In this document: piece after piece, positions 25,227-33,766 of the stretch
Layout: each line of letters begins with the position of its first letter
Numbering within the stretch: the stretch's first letter is position 1
Source: Pseudomonas chlororaphis subsp. chlororaphis
GTDB taxonomy: Bacteria; Pseudomonadota; Gammaproteobacteria; Pseudomonadales; Pseudomonadaceae
DNA: 64,000 nt
Direction: 5' to 3'
Assembly: GCF_003945765.1 (NCBI RefSeq)
Contig: NZ_CP027712.1
Span: forward strand, 4,092,001 to 4,156,000
Translations under genes and position numbers: made by a program
Notes under the pieces: generated by a model
Seen by the model: the letters and a program-made list of their open reading frames with translations, nothing else
Database searches by the model: none
Told to the model about the DNA's origin: nothing

Positions 25227-28043
25227 TTGACCCTACCCCCCGAACAGGCTGTGCATTTTGGCCCCTACCGGATCTACCCCGGGCAACGCCTGATCCTGGA
25301 AGCCGAGCGGCCCTTGCGCCTGGGCCGCCGCTCCATGGACATCCTGCTGATCCTGCTGGAACACGCCGGCGAAGTGGTCAGCAAGCAGCAACTGATCGCC
25401 CGGGTCTGGCCCAGGAGCGTGGTCGAAGACACCAACCTGCGGGTGCACATGGCGGCGCTGCGCAAGGCCCTGGGCGACGGCCAGGCCGGCCAGCGCTACA
25501 TCGTCACCGTGGCCCAGCGCGGCTACAGCTTCGTCGCGCCCTTTTCCCTGGAGCCGTTCGCCCCCGAGCGCTTCGAGCAAGGCCCCAAGGACCCTTCGGC
25601 CGAGCCGGGCGGGCATAACCTGCCGGTGCGCCGCACCCGCCTGATCGGGCGCCAGGCCCTGGTGGACAATGTGCTGACGCAACTGGCGCGCCAGCGCTTC
25701 ATCACCCTGGTCGGCCCCGGCGGCATCGGCAAGACCACCGTGGCCCTGCGGGTCGCCGAACAACTGATCGGCCAGTACCGGGACGGCATCCGCCTGCTGG
25801 ACCTGGCCCCGCTCAACGACCCGCGGATGATCACCAGCCACCTGGCGACCCTGCTCGACCTGGCGCTGCACGACGACGAACCGCTGGCCAGCCTGGCGAA
25901 CTTCCTGCGCGAGCGGCAGATGCTGCTGGTGATCGACAACTGCGAGCACCTGCTCGATGCCATCGCGCCGCTCTGCGAAAGCATCCTGCGCGCGGCGCCA
26001 CAGGTGCATGTCCTGGCCACCAGCCGCGAGAGCCTGCGCGCCGAGGGCGAATGCGTGCAACGCCTGGAATCCCTGGATTGCCCACCGCCCATCGCGGTGC
26101 TGGACCGCGCCCAAGCCCTGACCTTCTCGGCCCTGCAATTGTTCGTCGAGCGGGCGATGGCCAGCCACGACAGCTTCGAACTGAGCCAGGACGAACTGCC
26201 CCTGGCGATCGAGATCTGCCGGCGCCTGGACGGCATTCCCCTGGCCATCGAACTGGCCGCCGCCCAGGTCGGCAACCTGGGGCTCGCGGGCTTGCTCAGC
26301 CAGTTGCACGGCAGTTTTCGCCTGCTGACCCAGGGCTGCCAGGTCACCCCGGGCCGTCATCAGACCCTGCGCGCCACCCTGGACTGGAGCTTCGAACTGC
26401 TCAGCGCCTGCGAGCAGACCTGCCTGCGCCGACTGGGCGTGTTCAGGGGCGGCTTCACCCTGCCATCGGCCGCGGCGGTGATCGTCGACACGCACATCGA
26501 AGCCCGCGTGGTTTTTACCGCGATCACCCAGTTGGTGGCCAAGTCCCTGCTGAACGTGGAGGTCGGCGACGAGGAAGTGTTCTATCGCCTGCTGGACACC
26601 ACCCGCAGCTATGCCCTGGAAAAGCTCGAGCAGGCCGCCGAACTGCCGGCTACCCGCAGGCGCCACGCCGAACGTTGCCTGGCCTTGATGCATCAGGCCC
26701 GGGACGACTGGGAGCAGACGCCCTCGACGCTGTGGGTCGAGCGGCACGCCCGCAGCCTGGAAGACATCCGGGTGGCGCTCGACTGGGGCTTGAATGCCCA
26801 GGGTCCGCAACAGCTGGCGATCCACCTGGCCGCGGCCTCCGCACCGCTGTGGCAGGAACTGTCGCTGCTCAAGGAGCACGGTGGCTATGTGCGCCAGGCC
26901 CTGGCCCTGCTTCACGCGGCGGGCGAGACCTGCCCGCGCCTGACCCAGGCCCTCAAGCTGGCCCTCGGCAGCGCCTGCTACCACACCCAGGGCAGCAGCA
27001 CCGAGGCCATCGAGGCCTTCGTCGCGGCCAGGGCCCTGGCCGAAAGCACCGACGATGTGGCCGCCCAGCTCAAGGCGGTGTCCGGGCACATGGCGGTCAA
27101 CCTCAGTTGCGGTCACTACCGACTGGCCCTGGAGCAAAGCCGGCAGTTCGACCACCTGGCGCGGCGCGGCGCCGGCTCGACCGCGATGTCCCTCAGCACC
27201 CAGCGCCTGCAGGTGCTGGCCCTGCACTTCGCCGGCGACCAACCACGGGCCCGGGACCAGGCCGAGCAAGTCATCCAGCTGATGGCCCAGAGCGGCAATC
27301 TGAGCCGTTTCACCCGCGGCTTTGGCGTGCAGTACGACCAGAGCGTCGCCGCCCTGACGATCCTGGCGCGGATCCTCTGGCTGCAAGGCCATCCGGAACA
27401 GGCCTGGCGCACCGCGCGCCAGGCCCTGGACATTGCCCTGCAGATCAACCACGGCACCTCCATCTGCTACACCCTGGCCCTGGCCGGCTGCCTGATCGCC
27501 CACTACAACGGCGACACCGCGACCGCCCGCGAACTCCTGCGCCTGCTGCTGGAGCAGGCGCAGAAGCATTCGGTGCTGCTGTTCTACACCTGGGGCCGGC
27601 ACTATGCGCAGGTCATCGAAGGCGCCCCGGAGTTCTCGCCGCCACAATCCGGCACCGGGCTGATCGGCGAAATCATGGTGACCCTGGACGGCGCTTTCAT
27701 CGACAACGCCTTGCTGCAACGGGCCGAAAGCGGCACCGCAGGCTGGAGCACGGCGGAGATCCTGCGCACCCGGGCCGAGGCGCTGCTGACCGACAATGCG
27801 CCTGACGCCGCCGAAGCGGTGCTGCACCAGGCGTTGGCTGTGGCCAGGGCCCAGGGCGCGCTGACCTGGGAATTGCGCAGCGCCACCTCGCTGGCCCGGC
27901 TCTGGCAGCGCCAGGGCCAGGCCCGGCGCGCCCATGAGCTGCTCGAACCGCTCTACGCCCGCTTCACCGAAGGTTTTGCCACGCCGGACCTAACCCGCGT
28001 CCGGGAACTGCTCGATGAGCTGCAACGACAGGTGCCTGACTGA
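25227..28043 (+). CDS. Winged-helix regulator with ATPase (STAND-like) and helical C-terminal domain
   Basis: A protein of about 938 residues. The N-terminal OmpR/CadC-type winged helix contains LRLGRRSMDILLILLEHAGE, LIARVWPRSVVEDTNLRVHM and AQRGYSFVAPF. It is followed by a COG3903-type ATPase with Walker A GPGGIGKTTVALR, LLVIDNCEHLLDAI and VLATSRESLRAEGE, and a long alpha-helical, TPR-like C-terminal half. Such proteins sense a ligand and bind DNA. I chose TTG 25227 because GGAG lies 7 nt upstream and the paralogue starts there; ATG 25125 or TTG 25098 would add 34-43 residues. The 3' end overlaps the convergent paralogue by 54 nt. Confidence 0.85.
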   Translation: MTLPPEQAVHFGPYRIYPGQRLILEAERPLRLGRRSMDILLILLEHAGEVVSKQQLIARVWPRSVVEDTNLRVHMAALRKALGDGQAGQRYIVTVAQRGYSFVAPFSLEPFAPERFEQGPKDPSAEPGGHNLPVRRTRLIGRQALVDNVLTQLARQRFITLVGPGGIGKTTVALRVAEQLIGQYRDGIRLLDLAPLNDPRMITSHLATLLDLALHDDEPLASLANFLRERQMLLVIDNCEHLLDAIAPLCESILRAAPQVHVLATSRESLRAEGECVQRLESLDCPPPIAVLDRAQALTFSALQLFVERAMASHDSFELSQDELPLAIEICRRLDGIPLAIELAAAQVGNLGLAGLLSQLHGSFRLLTQGCQVTPGRHQTLRATLDWSFELLSACEQTCLRRLGVFRGGFTLPSAAAVIVDTHIEARVVFTAITQLVAKSLLNVEVGDEEVFYRLLDTTRSYALEKLEQAAELPATRRRHAERCLALMHQARDDWEQTPSTLWVERHARSLEDIRVALDWGLNAQGPQQLAIHLAAASAPLWQELSLLKEHGGYVRQALALLHAAGETCPRLTQALKLALGSACYHTQGSSTEAIEAFVAARALAESTDDVAAQLKAVSGHMAVNLSCGHYRLALEQSRQFDHLARRGAGSTAMSLSTQRLQVLALHFAGDQPRARDQAEQVIQLMAQSGNLSRFTRGFGVQYDQSVAALTILARILWLQGHPEQAWRTARQALDIALQINHGTSICYTLALAGCLIAHYNGDTATARELLRLLLEQAQKHSVLLFYTWGRHYAQVIEGAPEFSPPQSGTGLIGEIMVTLDGAFIDNALLQRAESGTAGWSTAEILRTRAEALLTDNAPDAAEAVLHQALAVARAQGALTWELRSATSLARLWQRQGQARRAHELLEPLYARFTEGFATPDLTRVRELLDELQRQVPD

Positions 28044-29537
28044 CAGCCAGCGGGCCTTGCCGATGGCGTGGGCATGCCGCCTTTCGAACACCCGCAGCTG
28101 CCCGCTGTGTTCCAGCTTCTGCAGCGCGTAGGCGCGGGTAGTGTTGAGAAAGCGGTAATGCGTCGTGCCCTGGCCGGGCTCCACCACCAGCAGCGATTTG
28201 CGCGCCAGTTGCGCCATCACCTCGGCCACGCACTCGGGCCGCAGCACCGCACAGCTGATGACGTCGGTGGCGGCCTGCACGGTGAAGGCCATGTCGAACA
28301 CCGCCAGGCGCTGCAACAGGCTTTGCTCCAGCGGGCTCAGCCGCTGATAGCTCCAGTCCAGGGCGGACTCGAGCGTCCTATGCCGGGCCACGGCGGTGCG
28401 CCGGCCCTGGGTCAGCAGTTGAAAGCAGTTGTCCAGCTGCGCTTGCAGCCCCACCAGCGCCAGCGCATCGATCTGCGCCGCCGCCAGCTCAATGGCCAAT
28501 GGCAAGCCATCGAGCCGCCGACAGATCTCGCGCACCGCTGCCAGGTCCTGCTCCCGCAAGGCAAAGCCTTGCTGGCGGGCCCGGGCACGGCTGACCAACA
28601 GCTGCACCGCCGAATGGCTCATGACTTCCGCCACGCTGTGCAACGACGAGGCCGGCGGCACCGACAGGGCCGCCAGGCCATGCACGGTTTCCCCCGAGGC
28701 GCGCAGCGGTTCGCGGCTGGTGGCCAGGATCGACAGCCGTGGCGCCGAGGCCAGTAACTGCTCGACCACGGCCCGGCAGCGTTCGAGCAGATGCTCGCAA
28801 TTGTCCAGCACCAGCAAGGCATGCCGGGTTGCCAGCGCCTCCAGGCCGGCGTCCAGCTCGAGGCTGTGCCTGAGGTGCTCGACCAATTGCGCCGGGTTGT
28901 CGATGCTCGCCAGGTCGATGAACCACACGCCGTCGCGGTAGTGCTGCAACAGCAACTCGGCGACCTGCAGCGCGACCGTGGTCTTGCCGATCCCCGCCGG
29001 ACCGACCAGGGTCATGAACCGGCGCACCGGCAACTGCCGGACCAGGCTGCCGACCACCGGGTCGCGACCGATGACCGGGGTCAGCCGTGCCGGCAGGTTG
29101 TGCTGGGGCTTGTGCAGGCTCGCCAGCGCGACCGGCTCCCCCTGCGCCTCACGCCGCACCGGGGCGGTGAAGCAATAACCGCGCTGCGGAATGTTGACGA
29201 TGTAGCCTTGCCCGTCCTGGCCGTCGCCGAGGGCGCGGCGCAGGGCGGCGATGTGCACGCGCAGGTTGATGTCCTCGACCACCGAGTTCGGCCAGACACG
29301 AGCGATCAATTCGTCCTTGCCCACCACCTGGCCGGCGCGCTCGACCAGCACCCGCAGGATGTCCAGGGCACGCCCGCCCATGCGCAACGGCCGGTCGCCG
29401 TCGAGGACCAGCCGCTGCCGCAGGTGGAAGGCGTAGGGGCCGAACCGCAGCAGCCCGTCGCCGTGCAAATCTCTGATGCTGTTCATGCCCATCCACATGC
29501 TGGAAACCTGGCCGGCGCCAGGCTCCCGCACCTCCAT
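27990..29537 (-). CDS. Winged-helix regulator with ATPase domain, shorter paralogue
   Basis: A 515-residue paralogue of the preceding protein, encoded convergently and overlapping it by 54 nt. It has the same winged helix (LRMGGRALDILRVLVERAG; LIARVWPNSVVEDINLRVHI; PQRGYCFTAP) and the same ATPase (GPAGIGKTTVALQ; LLVLDNCEHLLERC; ILATSREPLRASGE). The helical C-terminal half of the longer protein is missing, ending soon after the winged part LLQRLAVFDMAF. Starts at 29537, 29498, 29492 and 29486 are possible. It may be a naturally short form lacking a sensor part, or a truncated gene. Targets are unknown. Confidence 0.82.
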   Translation of the reverse strand: MEVREPGAGQVSSMWMGMNSIRDLHGDGLLRFGPYAFHLRQRLVLDGDRPLRMGGRALDILRVLVERAGQVVGKDELIARVWPNSVVEDINLRVHIAALRRALGDGQDGQGYIVNIPQRGYCFTAPVRREAQGEPVALASLHKPQHNLPARLTPVIGRDPVVGSLVRQLPVRRFMTLVGPAGIGKTTVALQVAELLLQHYRDGVWFIDLASIDNPAQLVEHLRHSLELDAGLEALATRHALLVLDNCEHLLERCRAVVEQLLASAPRLSILATSREPLRASGETVHGLAALSVPPASSLHSVAEVMSHSAVQLLVSRARARQQGFALREQDLAAVREICRRLDGLPLAIELAAAQIDALALVGLQAQLDNCFQLLTQGRRTAVARHRTLESALDWSYQRLSPLEQSLLQRLAVFDMAFTVQAATDVISCAVLRPECVAEVMAQLARKSLLVVEPGQGTTHYRFLNTTRAYALQKLEHSGQLRVFERRHAHAIGKARWLSVRHLSLQLIEQFPDAG

Positions 29538-29638
29538 ATCCAGGAACTCCCCGGTATCTTGGCAGGCACCGATGACGGTACAACCGCCCTGGAGGGAGCG
29601 TCACGGCCATCGCGGTGCGCCAGACGGACAAGCCGGCG

Positions 29639-30589
29639 CTAGCTGAACTGTTCGCGGTACTGGGTGGGGGTCAGGCCGAGCTTTTCGCTGAACAGGAAGC
29701 GCATGTGCCGCACACTGCCGAAGCCGCTTTTGTAGGCCACGGTCTTGAGCGGCAGGTCGCTGCTCTCCAGCAGGTTCCGCGCCCGGTCGATCCGTGCGCT
29801 TTGCAGGAACTCCATGGGCGTCATGTTCACTTCCCGGGCAAACACCCGGGCGAAATGCCGCGAACTCATGTTCGCCAGGCTGGCCATGCGCTCGATGCTG
29901 AAGGCTTCTTCCAGGTGTTCGAGCACATGGTTCTGCACCCGGGTCACCGGCGTCTCCTGCGGCGCCACCGTGGCCATCAACGGGCTGAACTGCGCCTGCC
30001 CGCCCTGGCGCTTCATCACCACCAGCAACACCTTGGCCACATCCTGGGCGACTTTCTTGCCGTGGTCCCGGGCGACCACCGCCAGCGCCAGGTCGATGCC
30101 GGCGGTGACCCCGCCCGAGGTGATCAGGTTGCGATCCTCGACAAAGATCTGGTCGGTCTCCACCGTCGCCTCGGGGAAGGCCCGGATCAGGCGTTCCGTG
30201 TAGTGCCAGTGGGTCGTCACCCGATACCCGTCGAGCAAACCGGCATGCCCGAGGATAAAGGCCCCGGTGCAGATCGAGCCATAGACCGCCGAGCGGCGCA
30301 CGGCCGCCGCCAGCCAGTCGAGCAAGGGTCGGTGCTTTTCGTTGTAGGCCCCCGGCCCGCCGGGCACCAGCAGCAGGTCATAGCTGCCGCGCGCCTGGTC
30401 GATATGCAGATCGGCCTGCACCTTGACGCCGTTGGAAGCGCGCAACGCGCCGTGCTCGGTGCCGATTGTCGAGAGCTGGTAATGATCCTTCGGCTCCAGA
30501 TAACGGTTGGCGATGGAAAACACCTCCATGGGCCCGGCCATGTCGAGCAGGAGAAAGTCTGGAAACAACACCATTGCCACGGTTTTCAT
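29639..30589 (-). CDS. GlxA-family transcriptional regulator (DJ-1/PfpI + AraC)
   Basis: A 316-residue protein with an N-terminal DJ-1/PfpI-like domain (MKTVAMVLFPDFLLLDMAGP; LLVPGGPGAYN; GSICTGAFILGHAGLLDG) and a C-terminal AraC DNA-binding domain (FSIERMASLANMSSRHFARV; LKTVAYKSGFGSVRHMRFLF). The Cys in SICTGAF occupies the DJ-1 nucleophile place. Regulators of this type often control catabolism of amines or other nitrogen compounds. The divergent pirin gene lies 222 nt away and may be a target. Confidence 0.9.
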   Translation of the reverse strand: MKTVAMVLFPDFLLLDMAGPMEVFSIANRYLEPKDHYQLSTIGTEHGALRASNGVKVQADLHIDQARGSYDLLLVPGGPGAYNEKHRPLLDWLAAAVRRSAVYGSICTGAFILGHAGLLDGYRVTTHWHYTERLIRAFPEATVETDQIFVEDRNLITSGGVTAGIDLALAVVARDHGKKVAQDVAKVLLVVMKRQGGQAQFSPLMATVAPQETPVTRVQNHVLEHLEEAFSIERMASLANMSSRHFARVFAREVNMTPMEFLQSARIDRARNLLESSDLPLKTVAYKSGFGSVRHMRFLFSEKLGLTPTQYREQFS

Positions 30590-30811
30590 GGGTAAATATC
30601 ACTGATATCAAAGGGTTGGAAGCATAACGCCGACCCTGGACATTATGCCCGGACGGCGCTCGCTCAGCGGACAAGAATACGTGATTCATCGCACAAAATT
30701 GTCAACCTGAAACGGACAGTATTTCAGCTTCCATCTACTTATTGCTCCGCAGGGTAAACATTAGCCTTCTCCTCAACCGGACGAATTCCCGTTCCGACAG
30801 GAGATTCCCTC

Positions 30812-31534
30812 ATGCTGACCCTTCGCAAAGCCTCTGATCGCGGCGCCGCCAACCACGGTTGGTTGAAGTCGTTCCACACCTTTTCCTTCGCCAACTATCG
30901 CAACCCGCGGGAACAGGGTTTTTCCGACCTGCTGGTGATCAACGACGACCGGGTCGCCGCCGGCAAAGGCTTCGGCCAACACCCGCACCGGGACATGGAG
31001 ATTTTCTCCTATGTGCTCGAAGGCGCCCTGGAACACAAGGACACCCTGGGCACCGGTTCGGTGATCCGTCCTGGCGACGTGCAACTGATGAGCGCGGGCA
31101 GCGGCGTGGCGCACAGCGAGTACAACCACTCGGCCACCCAGCCGGTGCACTTCCTGCAGATCTGGATCGTACCGAACGTCAGCGGCGCCAAGCCGCGTTA
31201 CCAGCAAGAGCATTTCCGCCCGCAGCAAAAACGCGGCCGCCTGCAACTGATCATCTCCCCCGAAGGGGCCGACGGTTCGCTGCAGGTGCGCCAGGATGCG
31301 CGGGCCTATGCCGGGCTGATCGACGGCCAGGAAAGCGCCACCCTCAAGCTCGACGCCAACCGCTACGCCTACGTGCATGTGGCCCGCGGCTCGGTCGACC
31401 TCAACGGCCTGCTCTTGCAGGAAGGCGATGGCGTGCGGGTCCGCGAGGAACAGGCGCTGACTTTGAGCAAGGGCGTGGATGCCGAAGTGCTGGTGTTCGA
31501 TCTGCGGGCGCAGGAACTGCCGGAAATGCCTTGA
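30812..31534 (+). CDS. Pirin-family protein (YhhW-like bicupin)
   Basis: A 240-residue pirin-like bicupin of the short YhhW type. The metal ligands are seen in GQHPHRDMEIFSYVLEG (two His) and SAGSGVAHSEYNHS (His and Glu). Family members include quercetin 2,3-dioxygenases and proteins without proven activity. The start has a GGAG site (gacaggagattccctc). A strong hairpin follows the stop. Confidence 0.9.
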   Translation: MLTLRKASDRGAANHGWLKSFHTFSFANYRNPREQGFSDLLVINDDRVAAGKGFGQHPHRDMEIFSYVLEGALEHKDTLGTGSVIRPGDVQLMSAGSGVAHSEYNHSATQPVHFLQIWIVPNVSGAKPRYQQEHFRPQQKRGRLQLIISPEGADGSLQVRQDARAYAGLIDGQESATLKLDANRYAYVHVARGSVDLNGLLLQEGDGVRVREEQALTLSKGVDAEVLVFDLRAQELPEMP

Positions 31535-31542
31535 CCGGCACC

Positions 31543-31568
31543 GGCCCGGGGGCTTGCGTCCCCGGGCC
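31543..31568 (+). terminator. Strong GC hairpin behind the pirin gene, terminator-like
   Basis: Perfect 9-bp stem GGCCCGGGG (31543-31551) and CCCCGGGCC (31560-31568) with an 8-nt loop, 9 nt after the stop. There is no T-run, so termination may need other factors. Confidence 0.5.
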
Positions 31569-31735
31569 TGACTGGCAGGCAAGCACCTCGACAGCCAGGG
31601 CCCGGCCAGCGCCCGGGACGATATCGGTGGGGCATGCCCACTATCGATACCGGTGATTTCCGCCACCCGGGCGGCGCCTTCCAGAATCCTCCCCAGCTTA
31701 TCCCTCTCCATCGCTCACTCATCGAGGACGCCCCC

Positions 31736-32938
31736 ATGTCAGCGCCTACCACCGCGACACTCCCCATGCGCAACGAAGTCTGGCTGCATATTTTCGCCGG
31801 CCTGTGCGCCAGCCTGGTCAGCATCGGGCTGGCGCGCTTTGCCTATACCCCGCTGATCCCGCAACTGATCCAGGCCCATTGGTTCGTGCAGGCCGACGTG
31901 GTCTACCTCGGTGCCGCCAACCTCGCCGGTTACCTGATCGGTGCACTGATCGGCCATCCCCTGGGCAAGCGCCTGACCAATCCGCTGGTGCTGCGACTGA
32001 TGCTGGTGGTCGCCACCCTGTCGTTCTTCGCCTGTGCCTGGGCCCTGTCCTTCAGCTGGTTCTTCGTCTGGCGCCTGCTCTCGGGGATCGCCGGCGGTGC
32101 CATCATGGTGCTGGTGGCGTCCACGGTGCTGCCCCACGTACCGGCGGCGCGCAGAGGCGCGGCCAGCGGCGCGATCTTCCTCGGCATCGGCCTGGGCATC
32201 GCCGGCTCCGGCACCCTGGTGCCGGCCCTGCTGGAATGGGGCCTGCGCGACACCTGGCTCGGCCTGGGGCTGGTGGCCGCGGTGCTGACCGCCGCCAGTT
32301 GGTTCTGCTGGCCGCAGAGCCAGCCCGAGCCCGCTGTCGCGGTGAAGGCCAGCGAGCCGGCCAGCCATGAGGACCCGGCGTCCGGCCGTGGCCTGCGCCT
32401 GCTGTTCGCCCAGTACGCCTTGATGGCCACCGGGCTGGTGCCGGCCATGGTGTTCCTGGTGGACTACGTGGCCCGCGGTCTCGATGCCGGCACCCATGTG
32501 GCGGCGCTGGTGTGGGTGATGTACGGCATCGGCGCGATCTTTGGCCCGATGGTCTACGGCCTGCTCGCCGATCACCTGGGGGCCCGCCGCAGCATCCGCT
32601 GGGTGCTGATCGTGCAGGCGCTGGCGGTGGGCGCGTTGAGCATCACCAGCCAGGCGTGGCTGCTGTGCGGGCTTGCGGTACTGATCGGCTCGTTCCCACC
32701 CGGCATCGTGCCCCTGGCCCTGGCCCGGGTCCACGAGCTGAAGAGGCACGCCCATGCCCAGCAGGTCGCCTGGAGCCGCGCGACCGTGGCCTTCGCCAGC
32801 TTCCAGGCGTTGGCGGGGGGCGCCTACTCGCTGATCTTCAACGCCAGCGGCGGGCATCATCAGCAGTTGTTCGTGATTGCCGGCCTGGCGTTGCTGCTGG
32901 CCATCGCGCTGGATCTCGCCGCCCGCCGGCTGCGCTAG
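31736..32938 (+). CDS. YbfB/YjiJ-family MFS transporter
   Basis: A 400-residue inner-membrane transporter with about 12 helices. The opening block FAGLCASLVSIGLARFAYTP and IPQLIQAHWF with AANLAGYLIGALIGHPLGKR is typical of the YbfB/YjiJ family. The start at 31736 follows GAGGACG and begins just ahead of the first helix; the longer frame reaches back over the hairpin spacer. Substrate unknown. Confidence 0.88.
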   Translation: MSAPTTATLPMRNEVWLHIFAGLCASLVSIGLARFAYTPLIPQLIQAHWFVQADVVYLGAANLAGYLIGALIGHPLGKRLTNPLVLRLMLVVATLSFFACAWALSFSWFFVWRLLSGIAGGAIMVLVASTVLPHVPAARRGAASGAIFLGIGLGIAGSGTLVPALLEWGLRDTWLGLGLVAAVLTAASWFCWPQSQPEPAVAVKASEPASHEDPASGRGLRLLFAQYALMATGLVPAMVFLVDYVARGLDAGTHVAALVWVMYGIGAIFGPMVYGLLADHLGARRSIRWVLIVQALAVGALSITSQAWLLCGLAVLIGSFPPGIVPLALARVHELKRHAHAQQVAWSRATVAFASFQALAGGAYSLIFNASGGHHQQLFVIAGLALLLAIALDLAARRLR

Positions 32939-33039
32939 GCCCCCTCGCCCACCGCTGCGACGGTGGACGAGCCTTATCAAAGACCATCATTGAGCATGCG
33001 GGTTCGACCGACAGACCTCGCTAACCCAGCGCGTAACGA

Positions 33040-33060
33040 AGCCCAGCCTGACGCTGGGCT
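33040..33060. terminator. Hairpin between MFS and small YHYH-type gene
   Basis: Perfect stem AGCCCAGC (33040-33047) and GCTGGGCT (33053-33060), loop CTGAC. It lies just past the stop of the minus-strand small gene and about 100 nt after the plus-strand MFS gene, so it could serve both. Only short T-stretches follow. Confidence 0.5.
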
Positions 33061-33067
33061 TTGGCTT

Positions 33068-33199
33068 TCAGTGGCAGTGGTAATCGTTGGTCTTGTGGTT
33101 GCGATGACAACCTTTTGCATCCGTGCCACCGCTATGGGCGAAGACAGCGACGGAAGTCATCGAGAGTACAGCGGCGATCAGAATAGCGGACAGTTTCAT
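33068..33199 (-). CDS. Small exported YHYH-domain-like protein
   Basis: A 43-residue protein: a signal peptide (MKLSAILIAAVLSMTSVAVF then A) and a mature part of about 22 residues ending HSGGTDAKGCHRNHKTNDY with CH. The His/Cys-rich pattern of HSGxTxxxGCHxNxKTxxYHCH is that of small YHYH-type proteins and could bind metal. The start at 33199 has GGAG 9 nt upstream; a longer frame from 33265 is possible but would spoil the signal peptide. Confidence 0.72.
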   Translation of the reverse strand: MKLSAILIAAVLSMTSVAVFAHSGGTDAKGCHRNHKTNDYHCH

Positions 33200-33446
33200 C
33201 AGGGCTTGCTCCATGCTCGTGTTGTTATAGACGTGAGACCTCTCACGCCCCACAAGTATGGCCAATTGCCTTTACCGAACAAGCAACTGTCTGAGCCGTT
33301 TCGCACTATTCGACGAAAGGCTGCGCGCCGTTTTATTGAGCTGCCACTGCCTGTGGGCTGGGATGCCTGATCCGGTGTTACCGCCCAAGGCGAAGCAGGC
33401 GCCATACCGTCGTGGATCAACGAGAAAATCGTTCACGTCGTGAGCT

Positions 33447-33475
33447 TTTTCGCGAGCAAACTCGCGCCTGCAGGG
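33447..33475 (+). repeat. REP-like element of a second family
   Basis: TTTTCGCGAGCAAACTCGCG followed by CCTGCAGGG matches the second common Pseudomonas REP type (CGCGAGCAAGCTCGC...). It lies in a spacer of about 570 nt (33200-33766) without a supported gene. Confidence 0.55.
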
Positions 33476-33546
33476 AATGCATAAGGCGCAAGACCGTTAG
33501 CGGTCCGAAGACTTGACGCCCGCTGCGTCGGAATGCCGCCCAGATC

Positions 33547-33574
33547 GATCGCAGCCTGCGGCAGCGGCTACAGG
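33547..33574 (+). repeat. REP element, same family as at 17.5 kb
   Basis: GATCGCAGCCTGCGGCAGCG followed by GCTACAGG, identical to the cores at 17498 and 17654. A further GC hairpin (CGCCCCGAC at 33686-33694, GTCGGGGCG at 33698-33706) lies downstream in the same gene-free spacer. Confidence 0.8.
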
Positions 33575-33766
33575 AAAGCCGTTCTGGCTGTTGAAAGTCG
33601 CCTGAAGCCAGGCTGGGAGAGTGCTCGCGGACCGCTCTTGAGTCGTTGTCGCCGAGTGGCCCATGTGGGGCGTTCAAACGGCGTGCGCCCCGACTTGGTC
33701 GGGGCGCTGCGTGCCGAGAATTTTGACGATCCGCCACCCTGAGAAGCAGGCTAGCGAGGCAGACCT

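Noticed and set aside
25233..27935. 900-codon minus-strand frame opposite the ATPase regulator
   Set aside because: Antisense shadow of a gene with clear winged-helix and Walker motifs.
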